Below, in pieces: positions 1-13,424 of a stretch of 64,000 bases of DNA (within the stretch, counting starts at the first letter, position 1; each line of letters begins with the position of its first letter). The notes under the pieces were generated by a model that saw only the letters and a program-made list of their open reading frames with translations, was not told where the DNA came from and did not search any database. This stretch comes from Gnetum montanum (taxonomy: Eukaryota > Streptophyta > Gnetopsida > Gnetales > Gnetaceae). The stretch is taken from assembly GCA_015680685.1 (NCBI GenBank), contig MNCI01009439.1, positions 253,272-317,271 on the forward strand, given 5' to 3'. A program made the translations under genes and the position numbers.

Positions 1-2887
1 AAGGCCACCAGGAGAACCCACAAGTTCTGTATCTGTAACGTCATTTGTTCAAGGATGGGCCTCCATCCCAACGTTTGGGCTACTGCTCCACGATCGCTTC
101 CAACATGCAAGAGCAAGTCTAGGTGCCACTACCCAGAACTCTACTCAAACCCACCATTAGACATCACATTGATGTGAATTTCAGTCACCAACGATCATCT
201 GTGGACAAGATCTTTGCCAATCCAAGAACACAAGAAAATGTGTTCCCAAGATTTGTCCCGTCTCAAGGACGTTCACCAAGCATACACGATCCAGGCACGC
301 CAACATCATCAAGAACACATGGCACCAGTTCACGAGCATAATGGGCAAGGACATGCACTGGCCCATTCATTACAATGCTGTATCACAACTGAAGCATTTC
401 TCATGAGGTTTTCAGCAGAATTATACATCAAGGCATAAAGGCCATTTACAACATATAGCAAGGGTGCTTTAAAACAAGCTCCAAGAGAACACCATACATC
501 GAGCTTGGCCTTGTCACAGTGTGTGGCATAGGCCTACAACCAGGAGACAACTAAGTCATATAGGCAATACATCCAGCACTTTTGAGTGCATACAACCAAA
601 TTGAGAATACCACAAGGATACATTCCACACACCCAAGGATCAGATTACATTCATATATGAGAACATACATGATATTTGGGAATGCTACCCAAGCCTAAAA
701 GGCTGTAGGACAAACTACCGAAACCCTTCCTAGGCTGGAAGATTTAGGCCACCAAGAGCATACCAAGAAAGAACCATGCTATTTTGAGAAAAACCTGTCT
801 ATGTCACAAAGCATAAATGATCATCTGTCATTGCAGCACTGTCTCAAAAGATACATGATCTACTGTCACACTGAACTGCCTGCACGGGTAACCTCGAACG
901 GAAACGATTCAAGACACGAACGTAACGATCGAAGAAGGAAACACACCAACTGAGTATCCACCATCCTGCCAATAGTGGGACCTCATTGCATTGGCCACTC
1001 CTGGGCCCTCAGTATTCGGCATGGCCAAGGATACCATTTCATGCCATCTGCTAGCCCAATATCTGTAGGGTCTAGGACAGATCACCGTCCTCTGTTAGTG
1101 CTCCCCCAGCACTGAGAGGCAAACAAATCATGATGTACCTGCTGATGCATCACAGCCAAGGTACTGATAAATCCTCAACCCAATGTTGGGATTTTGAGAC
1201 CAAATAATCAGTTCATGAAGGTCTCAGGAGCACATATATTCCCCATAGACATAGTGCTCACAGAATCAACTGAGGTCACCACTGGCTACATCTTTATACC
1301 TGTGCTACCTGCAAACACTGAGACACAAGCTCAGAAACATAGGAGTTAGCAGGAACACGATTAGCACATCAGCCTCATTCACAACCATCAAGCATGATCA
1401 TATAACAAAGAGATATCACTCTTGCACATCATAAAATTCAAGACCTCAACATGTATAGAGATCAATCATGCAAAACATTGCTGAAGGAATCCGATCCCCC
1501 CTCGAACAGATGATTTCATCATGAGACACACCAAGAGAGAGATAGCACACTCTCAAAATTTCAATATTCATACATAACAATCATTCCCAGCAACTGGCAC
1601 TGGCCTCAACCAGGACCAAAATTTCAACACACTCGTATGAGTCATGGGCAATAGACAATCGTCAACTCAACCCAAAAATAAGGAGGAAGACCAAGGTCTA
1701 TCCAACATCAAGTCAGCATCCAACAAGTTCTCGCAACACAAGCAACATCACGAAGGATGCGTTCACAAGAAGACTCATTAAAAGAGGTGTGGTCTCAACA
1801 AGAACCAACAATAGGATGACCCCCACCAGTAGTCTTCAAAATCAAATGACCAAAATGTCACCAATCAAAATAGTGATGCCACAAGCAACACCACCCGCTC
1901 AACAAGGAGCATAACTCACAAGGATCAACAATAAGGGCAATCATGCCTCATGCACAATACGTTGTCAAACAAGACAATAGCCATTTGGCTTTGGGGCGAC
2001 ACAAACAACCACTGCATCCTCAACGTCCCCAACAATAAGTCATCATACCGCGTAAAACATTTAAGCCTTGCATTACGAATGATAGACGCAACCACGATAA
2101 CACGCATGCAGAATTTGAAAGCGCAACCAAGAAGACACGCATACAGAAATAGACAAACATACAATCGCAAACACGAACGTACGAAGTCTACCAGCAACGG
2201 TCTTAGTCCACCCAGAACAAGGCTCATCAGGAGCACATGTCCGAAGACCTCCATCCTGAGGTACCTAGGAACCATCTTGTCCTCATTTGTATTTTCCCAT
2301 ACTCACTGTATCTAGGGTGAGTGGGAGTGCCAAGGATATCATATCCTGCACGATTCAACAAATGCCAGTTCGAAACATGTCATCTGGGTGGAGACCGAAG
2401 CAGAGACTCGGTCCGATTCATCCCAGATGAATCACTGGAGACCTGAGATGGGAGCTCCTTGAGCAACAAAATTCTTGAGTTGCCAGTAGAACTCCTCTCA
2501 ACCATATCGCATACAATCCCAACTAGTCCAACCACAAGTAAATAAGTGAAGGACATCGCCACAACACCATCGTTTATATCCTTAAGGAGAGCAACATACA
2601 TCAATTGCTCACATCTATCCTCTTATGAAGAGTGAAGAACATTGCCATCAAGAAACTCTTCAAAACACATAAGGATATGATCCTAGATCACCTAGGTATC
2701 AAACCAAAGAGACCATTAACCAAACAAGCTCAATGGAGTATCACCACCAAAGAGCACAAGGCCACCCTCCAAGGGAGTGGTTAGCCAAAGTTGAGAATGG
2801 GGTTAGCTAGTTTCTATCGGAAACCTCACAAACCACAAACCCTGGTAACCGCTTAGCGAAACTCTTACCACTGACTAAAACAAAAAC
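1..2887 (-). mobile_element. Decayed internal region of a minus-strand LTR retrotransposon (5' part)
   Basis: This stretch lies directly inside the primer binding site at 2888-2899, so it should be the leader and gag-side part of an LTR element read on the minus strand; the rest lies left of the window. I see no domain I can name. The longest minus-strand frames (1925-2275 and 2380-2604) are short and carry no zinc knuckle, protease or RT motif. Either gag is decayed beyond recognition or this is a long untranslated leader of a non-autonomous element. Base composition is more balanced than in the AT-rich DNA that follows the LTR, which fits a transposon origin. The assignment rests on position relative to PBS and LTR, not on protein similarity. 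Confidence 0.5.
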
Positions 2888-2899
2888 GCTCTGATACCA
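2888..2899 (-). promoter_or_regulatory. Primer binding site, initiator-Met tRNA type
   Basis: The minus strand reads TGGTATCAGAGC, the classic plant PBS complementary to the 3' end of initiator methionine tRNA. It sits two bases from the LTR boundary at 2902. It differs from the Asp-type PBS of Elements A-C, so this is a different retrotransposon family. Confidence 0.85.
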
Positions 2900-2901
2900 T
2901 C

Positions 2902-3422
2902 TGTAACAACGTTGCCCCGACGTTGCCCGGCACCCCAAGGAATTCACAAAGATCAAATAGATCTGGGGCGAAAGACCTGGGGAATACGCCTCAAACAAGC
3001 AAGCATCTCACAAGTGCAAGCAGAAGAGAACCAAGCAAACAAGTACACACACAACCTTGTAGACCACATCGGTGGAAGGAGAAACAATGCATCTACAAGG
3101 GAAGGTGCCTCACCCCCAGATCCCTCACAATCTGGTACAAGGTGTGGCATGGCACCGCACCAAAACTATCCAGTCTTGGTTGCCTACATATCTACGACCG
3201 CCGTAGAATCAGGGCCATGTAGTTCTCCACGGAGAAGAGGGAAGGAAGAGGACTTAGAGAAGAGAGTAGCAACAGGGGTGTGTCCTATTGCTAGCTTGGT
3301 ACCACCAAGCCGGGGTGGGTTTTGTAACACTTGAGAGCCACCTGAGGGCGCCTCAGAGTGTTCCATGGCCCCCGAACCATGGGGAGAGCCCAAGAGAACC
3401 ACCACTTGGGACATCTCTCACA
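2902..3422 (-). repeat. 5' LTR of the minus-strand element
   Basis: The boundary next to the PBS reads TGTAACAACG on the plus strand (minus-strand end CGTTGTTACA). The outer end reads ATCTCTCACA, so the minus-strand LTR starts TGTGAGAGAT. TG...CA termini and a length of about 520 bp are typical. The partner LTR is outside the window, so no target duplication can be tested. Base composition drops sharply to AT-rich right after 3422, supporting this edge. The frames at 2912-3334 and 3184-3414 inside it have no recognisable domain. Confidence 0.7.
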
Positions 3423-5353
3423 TGCAACGACTTGTGAAAGGTTGAAATCGTTCATGAACTACTTAATTCGTGAAATCATGATCTTTCGTGTGTTTGTGTG
3501 CGGTAAAAACGTAATGTAAGAAGAAGAAAAGGTCAAGCCAAAAGACAAGAAGATAACTGACAAAGACAAACAGTTTTTACACCAGTTTTGTAAATTCTAT
3601 ATCTTTATCCTATATTTTATGTCAAGAATTTTGTAAGTAAAACGAAATTTCTAAAGTATTATTCTTGTGATATTCTGGTATATTGAAGAGTCCTGACAAG
3701 GCATAAAATGGAACTCTAAACGTAATACTCAAATTCATTAACCAGTTTCTGTCTTCTTTCTCTTTTGATGTTGCAAAAACTTTGTTAGCAGAGGAATTGA
3801 GACATGGAAATGAAATCTAAACATTTTTCCATGATGCTTATAAATCATTGATGAGGTGGAACATCTGATCTTATTTTACTATTTATAATTTTTTGACATT
3901 TTATTTCTTAATTATTAATATTCTGAAAGACCATCTGTGATGGTGCAAAATTGTTGACATTTTGTGTAGTAAACTAATATGCCTTTTTCTTTTCTATTAA
4001 AAAAATAAGCTTGGTTTGGAAGGGTTCATAGCGGTTGCCTACAAGAAATGGTGATTTAATAGATGTTGAAGTTCAGAGGCCTTATGCACTTGACACTAGA
4101 AACAACAATTTATTCATAATTCACAAGCTATCCACAGTTGTTCCTTGAAACACCCTTGATGCAAAGTTAATGAACATTGTGAATTTTATTATTCTGAACA
4201 TTCGCTTATATCATTTTTATTTCTTTTTCTGCCGATTTCTATTTATGTCGTTGGACTTGTAAGATGTGTGTAGAACTCTTTTTTGAAGGAGCTTGCCTAT
4301 GCTAACAGGAGGAATAATGGAACTGCATTTGCAGACATGATATGTATCTTCCTTGGGTTGAAATTTTGTGATTCATGCTCTAGATTTGGATTTTGCTTGT
4401 AGTTAATGATGAGCACATAACAATTAGCACCAAACATTTTGCTATTCAAAAAGCTCACTCATAATTGAAATTGCTTCAAAATCCAACAATAGTAACAGTA
4501 CAAAAATTCTACTTTGCAATTTCTTATGAAAACTAATCAATTTTTATGCAATTTCATGATCCTAATTTTACTAACTTCATCATTACATCTCACATTTATT
4601 TTTAGGATAATGAAGAAGTTACCCTTGCTTAAGTAGAACCCCAACAATTATTCACAGACCTGCCTCTACCATAGGCCCAAGTCATTTTTACATTAATCCT
4701 TTCTCAATTTTTTCTTTTCGTTTGTTGGTATTTACATCTTCTTTCTTTGTATTATCTTTACAGGATGGGGTGTTTGAACTTGATTCATAACACTTCCAAC
4801 CATCCCAAAAGCCTTTCTACTTGCAGTTCAAATGTTCTCTCTGTTCTTTATTCCCTGGTCAATTAATTACTTTTAATTTTAGTATGTTATTTCAGATGTC
4901 TGGATCACTTTGCCTTGGATCTGTCATTTATGTCTTTTATCATTTTTCTGTTTTCATCTGAAGTTGAGGTATCATTTCTCGCTGCACAATTTCATGAATA
5001 CCTTTTTCATCTAACATGCTAATTTTATATACTTAAGCGTTGACTATGGCCATGTGTATTCCTCAATAGTTAATAGTAACTTGATTTAACTTATGGTATT
5101 TTATTTTTATAATTTTCTTTGCACAATACATTCATGATAATGTTCAATTGTTTTCAGTGTCCATTACAGCAAATGAATTTCACTTTTTCAAGTTTTATAC
5201 TTATAGAAAATGAATTTTACTTTTTCAAGTTTTATGGTCTAGTGTTTTTACCACTTTGGAGTGAGGCTAGTAAAGTGGCAATGTTGTGCTTGGTCATAAT
5301 TATCTTCAAAGAAGTAGAAATACTTGCATTTCTATATTCTGTTCAGTTTGCAG

Positions 5354-5520
5354 GAAGTGTTCCTCCCACTGATGGCTCTGGCCCCTCTGCAAGGGGGCCT
5401 TCTTCACCCCCACAGTCCATGATTCTAGATCCGATCTCCATTTTTATAAAACTTTTTCTTTTTGGTTGGGAGGTTGTGGCAGCTTTCAAAACATGGTTCT
5501 CTTGCCCATTTTTATTATAA
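5354..5520 (+). other. Exon-like patch encoding a proline/serine-rich then hydrophobic peptide
   Basis: A T-rich tract ending TTTGCAG at 5353 resembles a splice acceptor. It is followed by an open frame whose GC content is clearly above its surroundings. The encoded peptide has a Gly/Ser/Pro-rich start (GSVPPTDGSGPSARGPSSPP) and then a hydrophobic, aromatic stretch (DPISIFIKLFLFGWEVV) that could be a membrane segment, ending at a stop at 5518. The frame extends upstream to 5119, but that part is AT-rich and looks like intron. I do not recognise the protein. It could be a lone exon of a gene captured or broken here, or chance. Confidence 0.25.
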
Positions 5521-6770
5521 AATTTGTAATACTGTATCATGAAGATTTGGTGTTAGGTATGATTATTTTTGGACATAAGTATTTGATTCATTCTCTAGTT
5601 TTCTTCTCGACTAATGTACCCTGTTATTCCTAACTTGCTTCTCTATTTTTGTGATTCTGTTTGACAATAGCTGTAAGCATGCTTTTTCTGTGTGGCCAAG
5701 CTTCTAGTATGAAAAAAATAGATTACCTGCTGGTCTACTTTCACTTAGGCTCTACCTCTACTTATTTGACTAGTTCTCATGCATTTTTGCAAAGCTGTTC
5801 ATTTATAGATATGGTTCTCTCTCATTAAGACTATCTTCACTCCTCTGTGAAAGTTTGAATTGACTATGAATATTGTATGCTCAGTTGCAATGGAATCAAA
5901 TTGTGATGGTAGACAAAACCAAATCTCATCAAAGGTATTCTTAGGATTCATTATTCTTACCATATGTTTGCATCTAATTCACAATAGTCCTAGCTCTGGC
6001 GACTTTTCTGAATCTAAAATAAATAAATTTTGAAAATCTTTCATAACCTCATCAAAACATTCATAAGCTTTCTTCAAAATATTCCATATTCCATATTCCA
6101 CAATGTACCTGTTACAGCAATTCCCGAAAATGTTTATTCATTAACAGGTTTTTCTGAATTAAACAGAAAGCTTTACTATGTTCTACTTTGCTTTGTGGGA
6201 TTTTTTTCCAACCACACCCCAAGGTTCCTACAACTTTAACAATGACTTCATCTAAATTTAGCAAATGCTTGAATTATCTCTATTTAAAATTGGTAACGGA
6301 ATGGTAGACAACTGATTTTCGCATAGTTTTTTACCAGTTGAAATTAAAACCAAATCTTACAGCTGCATTCTCACAAATTTAAAAGTATCATTTTAAGAAT
6401 TAAGAATTGTGATACCAGGAGAACTTGAAGAATCACAATATAGAGGAATACACCTTTGTTGTTGTGATATCAAGAGAATCAGTTAGGTACGATCTTATTT
6501 CATTAATTTAGAATTTCTTTACATGCTCAGTTTCTGTCTTCCTTGAGATCCATGGTTTTTAAGTCGTTTTAAGTCTTGATTATAGAATCTACCATTTTCT
6601 TTATTTTCGTGATTACCATACTTTTTCTTGTTTAATTATCTTCACCTTCAATTAAGTGCAAGATGATTTAACCAAGTAGCTCATCTTTTTTCTTAACATA
6701 CTCAATTTCAAGCCTCATTCAATACTTGTGGACGGGGTTCTAGTTCATATGACATTAATGCTAACATGTA

Positions 6771-6840
6771 GGCTTTCATAGCTCAGTTGGTTAGGTTACC
6801 TTGTTTAGTAAGCAGCAGGTCATGGGTTGGAAATTAGAAT
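6771..6840 (+). repeat. tRNA-derived SINE head (A and B boxes)
   Basis: The sequence TAGCTCAGTTGGTTAGG (from 6779) matches a Pol III A box with the tRNA D arm. GGTCATGGGTTGGAA (6818-6832) is a B box with one change from GGTTCGAA. The spacing of about 40 bases is that of a tRNA. The acceptor and T stems do not pair, so this is a decayed SINE or tRNA pseudogene, not a working tRNA gene. No poly(A) or poly(T) tail or target duplication could be fixed. Confidence 0.6.
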
Positions 6841-9177
6841 TATTATTTCATTTAAGCTCTCACGCCCTCGCTGAAGGGCCTTCTTGCTATAGAAGCATAA
6901 TGATAATATGTTGAAAGAATTTATAATTAATGATAATATATGGTTTTTAACCGATGCTGTTTCTTGCTTTAATTTTAATAGTTTGAAAACATTTTCGGTA
7001 ATGATAACGTATGGGTCTTAAGTAAGACTATAAAGATTACATGCATAATTATTTTTAAATTTTTGATTAATGATATTTGCTATAATGATGTCACTATGAG
7101 AAGGAAGGCTGTTATCTATCCTACAATCCTAACGGTTATCTATTCTATAGTCCCATTATTCATACGTGGACTCATGAAGAATAGTAACCATGTGATGAAT
7201 TGAGAATGAGTATTTTGCAGCATCTTACATAAGGTGGGCTTGAGTGTTGTAACGACCTTTATGTTTGGCATCTTCGGTATGTATGATTTTTACAGAGTTT
7301 CCCTTCCTTGATTGTTTGTATTTTTTGATTTTGTTTGATTTGTGTCCTCCTTTATATTTTATATACTTTGATTTGTGTTGTTTTTGACTTGATACTTGTT
7401 TTAAAGATATTCCCACATTTTTTGTTGGTTTTCAAATTTGAAAGTGCATTTCTAATTTTGCCACGAACTGAATTGTCAATTCATGCTTTAGCCAATTTTT
7501 CTTCCTTGATTGTTTTCTAAAATTGCTTCCTAAGTTTTTGTTCAATGTTTTTGGTATTTAATTGCCTTTGTCCACAATACTCCACATGTTATTAAAATTC
7601 AATAACATTTGTGTTAATCTTTGCCATACTTTGAAATTTTTTGTCCCATCATAGATAATGGAACATGCTAGAAAATTCTTGGTTGTATCTTTTGTGGCTT
7701 CATCCTTAGCTCCGAAACCAATTGTTGATTTTTTACATGTAACAAGATTTGAAATAATTTTTTATTTTGCAGATTTTTTGGCAGCCCAATATATTAGCTG
7801 ATGTGGGCATCCCAATTGAGAAAAACTAAATTTTTTCTAATTTTGTAGCTAAAATATCTACATGATCTAGAATGAATTTTGAGCTGATCTTAGGCTTGTT
7901 CAAAAGCCCATTCTAAAATCTATAAGCCTATAAAATTTTAGGCCAATTGGAGTTTACTTAGTCATTCAACTCTATCCTGCACAAGGGTCTCAAATAAAAA
8001 TGTTTAGTATTTAGAATAGAAATTGGTGATTTGCATGATGAATATCTTTGCGACCCAAGGGAGTTATGGAGTGAGTGAATACTTCATACAAAGCTCTTTC
8101 AACAATCTACCCCTTTGTAAAATTTGGAATTGATTTGAGTTAATTTGATAGTTGAAATTTGTTACACAAAAGTGGTCTTGAATGTGATCAACTTCTTGGA
8201 TTAAGAATTGGTGAATATGATGAATTGATGATGAAAGTTACTAGAGTGGAAATTTTCGTAACATAATCTATCTTATTATTGTAGCATCAAATTGCCTCAA
8301 TAGCATCAATTGTCATTTCTTACAAACATGATTTGCCCACATATTTATAACCAAATGATGTGGCCATAATAGATTATAATGCGACAAGCCTATTTTATGG
8401 AAAATTAAGTTGGAAATTCAAGAGACATGAGAGATTGGGGCCATTCTCTACTTACATCCACCCATCAATCTTTTAATAAAAGTAAAAATAATAGAACTTG
8501 ATCTTTGTCTTCTCTTGAGATTTAAGTTTTGACAATGTGCTTTTACTCTATTTCTATATATAGATATGACCTTCTATTACCTTAAATTTGGGCTGTTAAA
8601 TTTGTTTCTTTATCTTGCTTTTATGCTACAACATGGACATTTAGAATGAGCGGAGCAAGAGTTTCCAAAGTGCATACTAGAACCAACAATTCCTTCTTTA
8701 GGATGCACTTTGGAGTTGTAACTTGTCTTTAAATTTAACTGATCTTCAATTATTTTGGAAACTTGTTTAATGTTTTTGATTATTGTTCTTCTTGGTTGAA
8801 ATTCTGTTTGCTAATTCTAAACTTCAATAGTTGTGTTTAAACTATTTCATATGTTAATATCCCTTGTGATACTCTTTAAACAAGAATCATGGGATTGGAT
8901 TGGTGGATGATGGTCATGTAGGTACTTATTAGGTATGATTGTGAGTTTCTTTTATTTTACATGTCTTTATTTGCTTTGGTTGATGCATAGTTGGATAGTT
9001 GATGTTTAGAGCCTTTTCTTCTTGCTCATGAGACATGTTATTTGATGGTTGTTTAGAGCTTAAGGTATCTATAAGTTAAGGTTTTGATCTTGATGCAGCT
9101 TAGGTTGTGTAATCCTAACTCAATACTCCTTTGATACCCCTACAAATTGAACCTATTAAACTTATAAGTTTGTGTTA

Positions 9178-10020
9178 AATAAGATGGTGCATTGTAATTG
9201 GTTGAATCCATCCATGAAGATTATTATCGTTAAGAAACAAAAATTGTAGTGTGGTAAGTTTTGTGAGTAAAGTTGGAACATGGCCTCTAAGATTGTTGTT
9301 ATATAACTCGAGCAATCATCTAATTGTGTTGAGCAAGAAACTCTTGAATAGGACATGTTGAAAAGTGGCTAAAAACATACAAAATCTTAGCTAGGTGAGC
9401 CTTATGATGAATGGTGCCATTAAAGAAAAGTATTAAAACTATAGCAAAGATTAAGTCCATGTAGGGCATTGGTGCTAAGGTAAAGACCTTTTTTAAGTTT
9501 AGAAAGCTTATTAAGGTGAGGGAGAATAAATCCAAATAGAGAATTCTTTATAATGGGAATAGTCAACAAGAGAGATTTATGTGGCTTGAAGGCAATATTT
9601 CTTGTACATTCATGTATCCCATACTTAAGAAGCTCAACTATCTACAATTGAAAAGGACTTTTAATATGGGAATCAATTGATCATAGGAGATTTTGTTGCA
9701 AAGTTGTTGGCATCTAAGTTAAGGCATTGCAACTCAGAACAATTGCCTAGCCAGTTAGGAAGGGTTCCTTGCAAAGAGTTTCGGTCCACTACAAAGGTAA
9801 TAAGAGATGATGTGTTCATCCACAAGTCTAGTATTGCTCTAGAGAATTGATTAATTGATAACTCCAAAACTTGTAACTTGGTGAAGGTTAAGATTCATGC
9901 TAGAAGAGTACCATGCATTTGGTTAAAATTGAAACTTAGCATCATCAAAGAAGTAAGGTTATCCATGGACTTTGGAATGCTTCCTCTCAAAAAGTTTATC
10001 TATCAAACTCGTTGTTAGTA
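9178..10020 (-). pseudogene. LRR receptor-like gene fragment
   Basis: Read on the minus strand in shifting frames, this encodes plant extracellular leucine-rich repeats. Near 10000-9870: LRGSIPKSMDNLTSLMML, then a repeat with LELSINQFSRAILDLW. In 9673-9867: RNSLQGTLPNWLGNCSEL. Near 9500: LPHLNKLSKLKK. At 9190-9290: LELYNNNLRGHVPTLL followed by LNDNNLHGWIQ. These fit the LxxLxLxxNxLxGxIP consensus of receptor kinases and receptor-like proteins. Several stops and frameshifts break it; I find no signal peptide, membrane segment or kinase part. It is a relic of an LRR-RLK or RLP gene, on the opposite strand from the RLP pseudogene at 30452. Confidence 0.75.
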
Positions 10021-10988
10021 GAATTTGTTAATTTGGCAATGGTTTGTAAGGCCCTTGATATTAGTGTTTTCAATCATCATCATGCTTTATTAATTATTCA
10101 AAAGTGGACTCCATCTTTTAATCCAACATCTTTTTAATTTTGAAGGATTCCTTGTCTTGTTGAATTTGCCAAATCTTCCATTGATTTTTAAAAAAGTTGA
10201 AAGCGATATTATCTCTTGAATTGGGCCAATGAAGCATTTTAAAACTCTAGCTATAGCTAGTGGTTTTGTAGAATTAAATATATGATTGAGGTGGATATTC
10301 ATTTACTTAAGCGAGAAATTGGTGGAATTCATTATGTCCAGAAGGTTATTTATTATCATTTTTCAAAGTCATGTCACCAGTGTCATTAAGAGGGTCATAT
10401 GTTTGAATCATGTCTTTTTATGTTGCAAAAAAGATTATGCAAGCACATCAACACCAAGCTACTACAAACACTACTAAAGTTTCTTTTACAAATATTGTAG
10501 ATCCTACTAAGGTTTTTTTTTTATAGATGTTGCAAATCCTGAAATGATTTCATTTACTAATGTTTCAACAGTTAGCCTACCCTTTTCTTTTATTGTTGTT
10601 CAACAAAATGTATCTTTGAGAAAGATTTAAGTCAAATCAATTTTAATGAATTCTTTAATGACTAAGAAAAAATAAATATTTGTTCCTAAGATCTCACATA
10701 AACTTCTTGTTGATTTAGATGGTTTCGAAATGGTTCTTCATTATAAGAAAACATCAAGAAAGTTTATCTATTAGTGATTACATGTTAAATCTTCAAAATG
10801 GACAACTTACTCAAGATATTTTAATAACTAATAATTTGTTTACAACTATTGGTCGAGATATGGAGATAATATCTTTTAAAAATGTTGATTTTATTGATAA
10901 GGCGGGGGCCTCCTCCCTCTCCACCCAATGTTAATCTTTACAAAGAATGTTTGATTTCCTACCTTAGAGGGAGGATTATTAGAATTAG
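10021..10988. other. AT-rich spacer, no gene recognised
   Basis: Short frames occur (10090-10302 minus, 10719-10934 plus) but I recognise no domain in either. A G-rich stretch GAGGGAGGA at about 10969 lies just left of the LTR edge at 10989 and could be a polypurine tract, but no pol is visible upstream. Confidence 0.4.
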
Positions 10989-13424
10989 TGTTGGCATCAA
11001 CATTGCAAATGAATGGGGCCTTATCCTTTCGACCTTATCCTTTCATCTCTAGAGCCCATGACATGTAATTGAGTAAAAAAAAATCAAATTGGAAATAGTG
11101 CTTCAATCAAATCTAGATGATTGCCACTATCACATCATTGCTCTCTTAGTACAGTGGGGCTGCTACAGTTGTTGACGTGAAGATTGCTATGAGTGTTCCT
11201 TAATGCCAATGCAACATAAATTTTGATTACTAGGAAATGAATGAAATGTTGTCTAACTTTCTACAATAGTTGAAACAGTGCTTGGACAATTGAAATTATA
11301 AGTAGCTATCTACCTTTTATTTTCTTTAAAATTTTAGTTACATTAATTTTAGTTGCCACCACTTGATCTTTTAGCTCATCGAATCATCTTTCACTATCTC
11401 TCTATAGCCACCTTACAACCACGACAACTTAGACATCCTTATCCACAACTGCCGTGCGCCTGCTGCGTTGCTCTTGGTGTTTCTCTACTATTTCTTGTGT
11501 GTCATTGTCTCACTGTCCTATGCCATATGTTGCTCTCTACCCAAGCCCACATCATGACGGCTTCCTACCATTTCTGTAGCCTTTTCCCCCACTCCATTCT
11601 TCCCCTGCATAGGCCTGAGCCATGCCTAGTGTGCTGGTGGCCTACCATTGCCTACAAGCCCACTAGAACAGAAACCCACCTACAGTAGCAACACCACCAT
11701 TGTTGCACTGCTCTACCTTGTGCTACTTCACAATACATTGTTTTTCATTGGCACCGAGCTTCCCTTGCACTTAGCCTCACAAACCCTAGAAAAGGATATG
11801 TAGGCTAGCAAACTACACTACCACATTGTAGCCTGCAGCATAATCATGGGCCTTGGGGCATCAACACAGTTCACCGTAGCCATGGCCATTGCCCTTTGCT
11901 GCTTTCCCATGCAGTCCTCTCCTCTGCTGTGCTAGTTGTCGTCTGTATACCCCTTGCCACATGTCTTTCGCTTTGATCACACTGCATTGCACCACCACTA
12001 TCGCTGCCCAAGCCCTCACTTTACTTAGGCCCCTACACTGTTAACTTTCGTTTACTGCGGCCTACACTATGTGATCCCTTGTCCTCACCATCCTTCTTGC
12101 AGCACACAGGCCCCACAGAAGGCCTCATCAAGTAACCCTCATGGCCTCTTGTAGCATTTGTTCCTAACATTCACCATCCCATTCTACTACTGTCACCATT
12201 ACTACAAATTTGACTTGATCAAATGATGCCACTACAATGCTCATGGGAAGAGAATGCCATTATGATGTATCGCCCATTGACAGATGAGTACATGCTGGTT
12301 ATATACTCAGAGGCCATTGCTTGTAGAGAACTCTTTTTGCCTCACCCTACCATTCCCCATTACTTAGTTGCCAACATACCATTTGCTGGCAACCAAGTCA
12401 TAATTAAAATATATATATATAAATAAATAAAGATATGCTTTTTCATTTATTAAAATTTATGACTCTATAGATACTCTTAGTTTTTTTTATTTGATAGGTG
12501 TCAAGCATGAAAGAAACTAAGGAGATCCAAATTACCAAGGAGATTTGAAGGATCCATGCACCATCACACTTGGTAAAAAAAATCATACATGGGAGCCAAG
12601 TGGGCAGACATTTGGCCAATTCCTCCCAAAAAAGGAATAGAGGAAGCAGAAGAAGAAGAAAGCCTTATAAAAGGCCTTCTCAGGCAGAAAGGAGGACATC
12701 ACCACCCAACAATCAATAAGAGGTTAGCAATTAGCAAAAGGCTTCTTCTTCATTCCCTCCTTCCTTCTCTTTTCCAATACCATCTCCCCTTTTTTCCCCG
12801 TCTTACATTCCTTTGTCTCACCATAGCCTTCTAGTTGCTCCCTCAAACTGTCTGGAGCAAGAAGCCATTGAGGTTAAACTATGTAGGAAACTTGAAAGTC
12901 TTTTCCTTGAGTTCAACCACTAAAAGGACTGGGAGAAAGGTTGTGGTAGCATCCCAATCAACAAGGAGGCAACGATTGTCCACTTGTGGGAGCTTGAAGG
13001 TCGATTTGAGTAGCAGACTACGACCATCCAATCTTATCATGAGTACATTTAGAAGGAGATCTAGAACCCACCTTTCAAGAATCATCAAAGTGGATGGATT
13101 AATAAATAGTCTGCGAAGTCCACATCCCCTCCTTTGTCTCTCTTGATGTTTTATTTATGTTCATCCATGCTATGATTTATGTGATGAAGTGTTAACTTTT
13201 ATTACTTTAATTTAATCAATATATTTCATCTTTAATATTTCTTATTTGCTTTTATATTTTAAGTTTTGTTAAAATTATTGGTTACATTTTCTTTTCCACT
13301 CGAGATTATTCCCATGCTAGCCATGCCCATCAGCAAGGTGCTCTAGGCAACAACCTTGCCAAATCGTGCACTTTAGGGGCATTGCATGTTAGTTTGCCTC
13401 ACGACCCAAATTTTTGCATCAACA
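10989..13424 (+). repeat. Probable solo LTR, 2.4 kb, with 5-bp target duplication
   Basis: The left end reads TGTTGGCATCAACA and the right end TTTTTGCATCAACA, giving TG...CA termini with a 5-bp TGTTG/CAACA inverted repeat. The flanks are ATTAG at 10984-10988 and ATTAG at 13425-13429, a perfect 5-bp target duplication. A TATA box lies at 12666-12672, followed by a pyrimidine-rich leader, consistent with U3-R-U5 order on the plus strand. The stretch from about 11350 to 12200 is unusually C-rich and could be a nested insert. No internal domain is present, so this would be a solo LTR left by recombination. The frames inside (11353-11688, 12589-12834, 12835-13146) have no recognisable domain. Confidence 0.55.
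12666..12672 (+). promoter_or_regulatory. TATA box of the solo LTR
   Basis: TATAAAA in the context CCTTATAAAAGGCC, followed about 60-120 bases downstream by a CT-rich leader. It is a good match to a plant Pol II TATA box and lies about 1.7 kb into the LTR. Confidence 0.5.

Larger units (their letters stand above)
3423..9177. other. AT-rich intergenic or intronic DNA, no clear gene
   Basis: About 5.7 kb, rich in T tracts on the plus strand, with only short frames. Several places look like splice acceptors (pyrimidine tract then CAG), including about 4762 and 5353, and a few coding-like patches follow, but they cannot be joined into a gene I recognise. The region could be intron plus decayed exons, or plain intergenic DNA. 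Apart from the exon-like patch at 5354-5520 and the SINE near 6771 I see nothing definable. Confidence 0.5.

Noticed and set aside
1925-2315. Overlapping frames of 116 and 121 codons on both strands as genes
   Set aside because: No domain, low-complexity hydrophobic or basic content, and they overlap in opposite directions within a transposon.
6771-6840. A functional tRNA gene
   Set aside because: A and B boxes are present but neither the acceptor stem nor the T stem can pair, so it was called a SINE relic.
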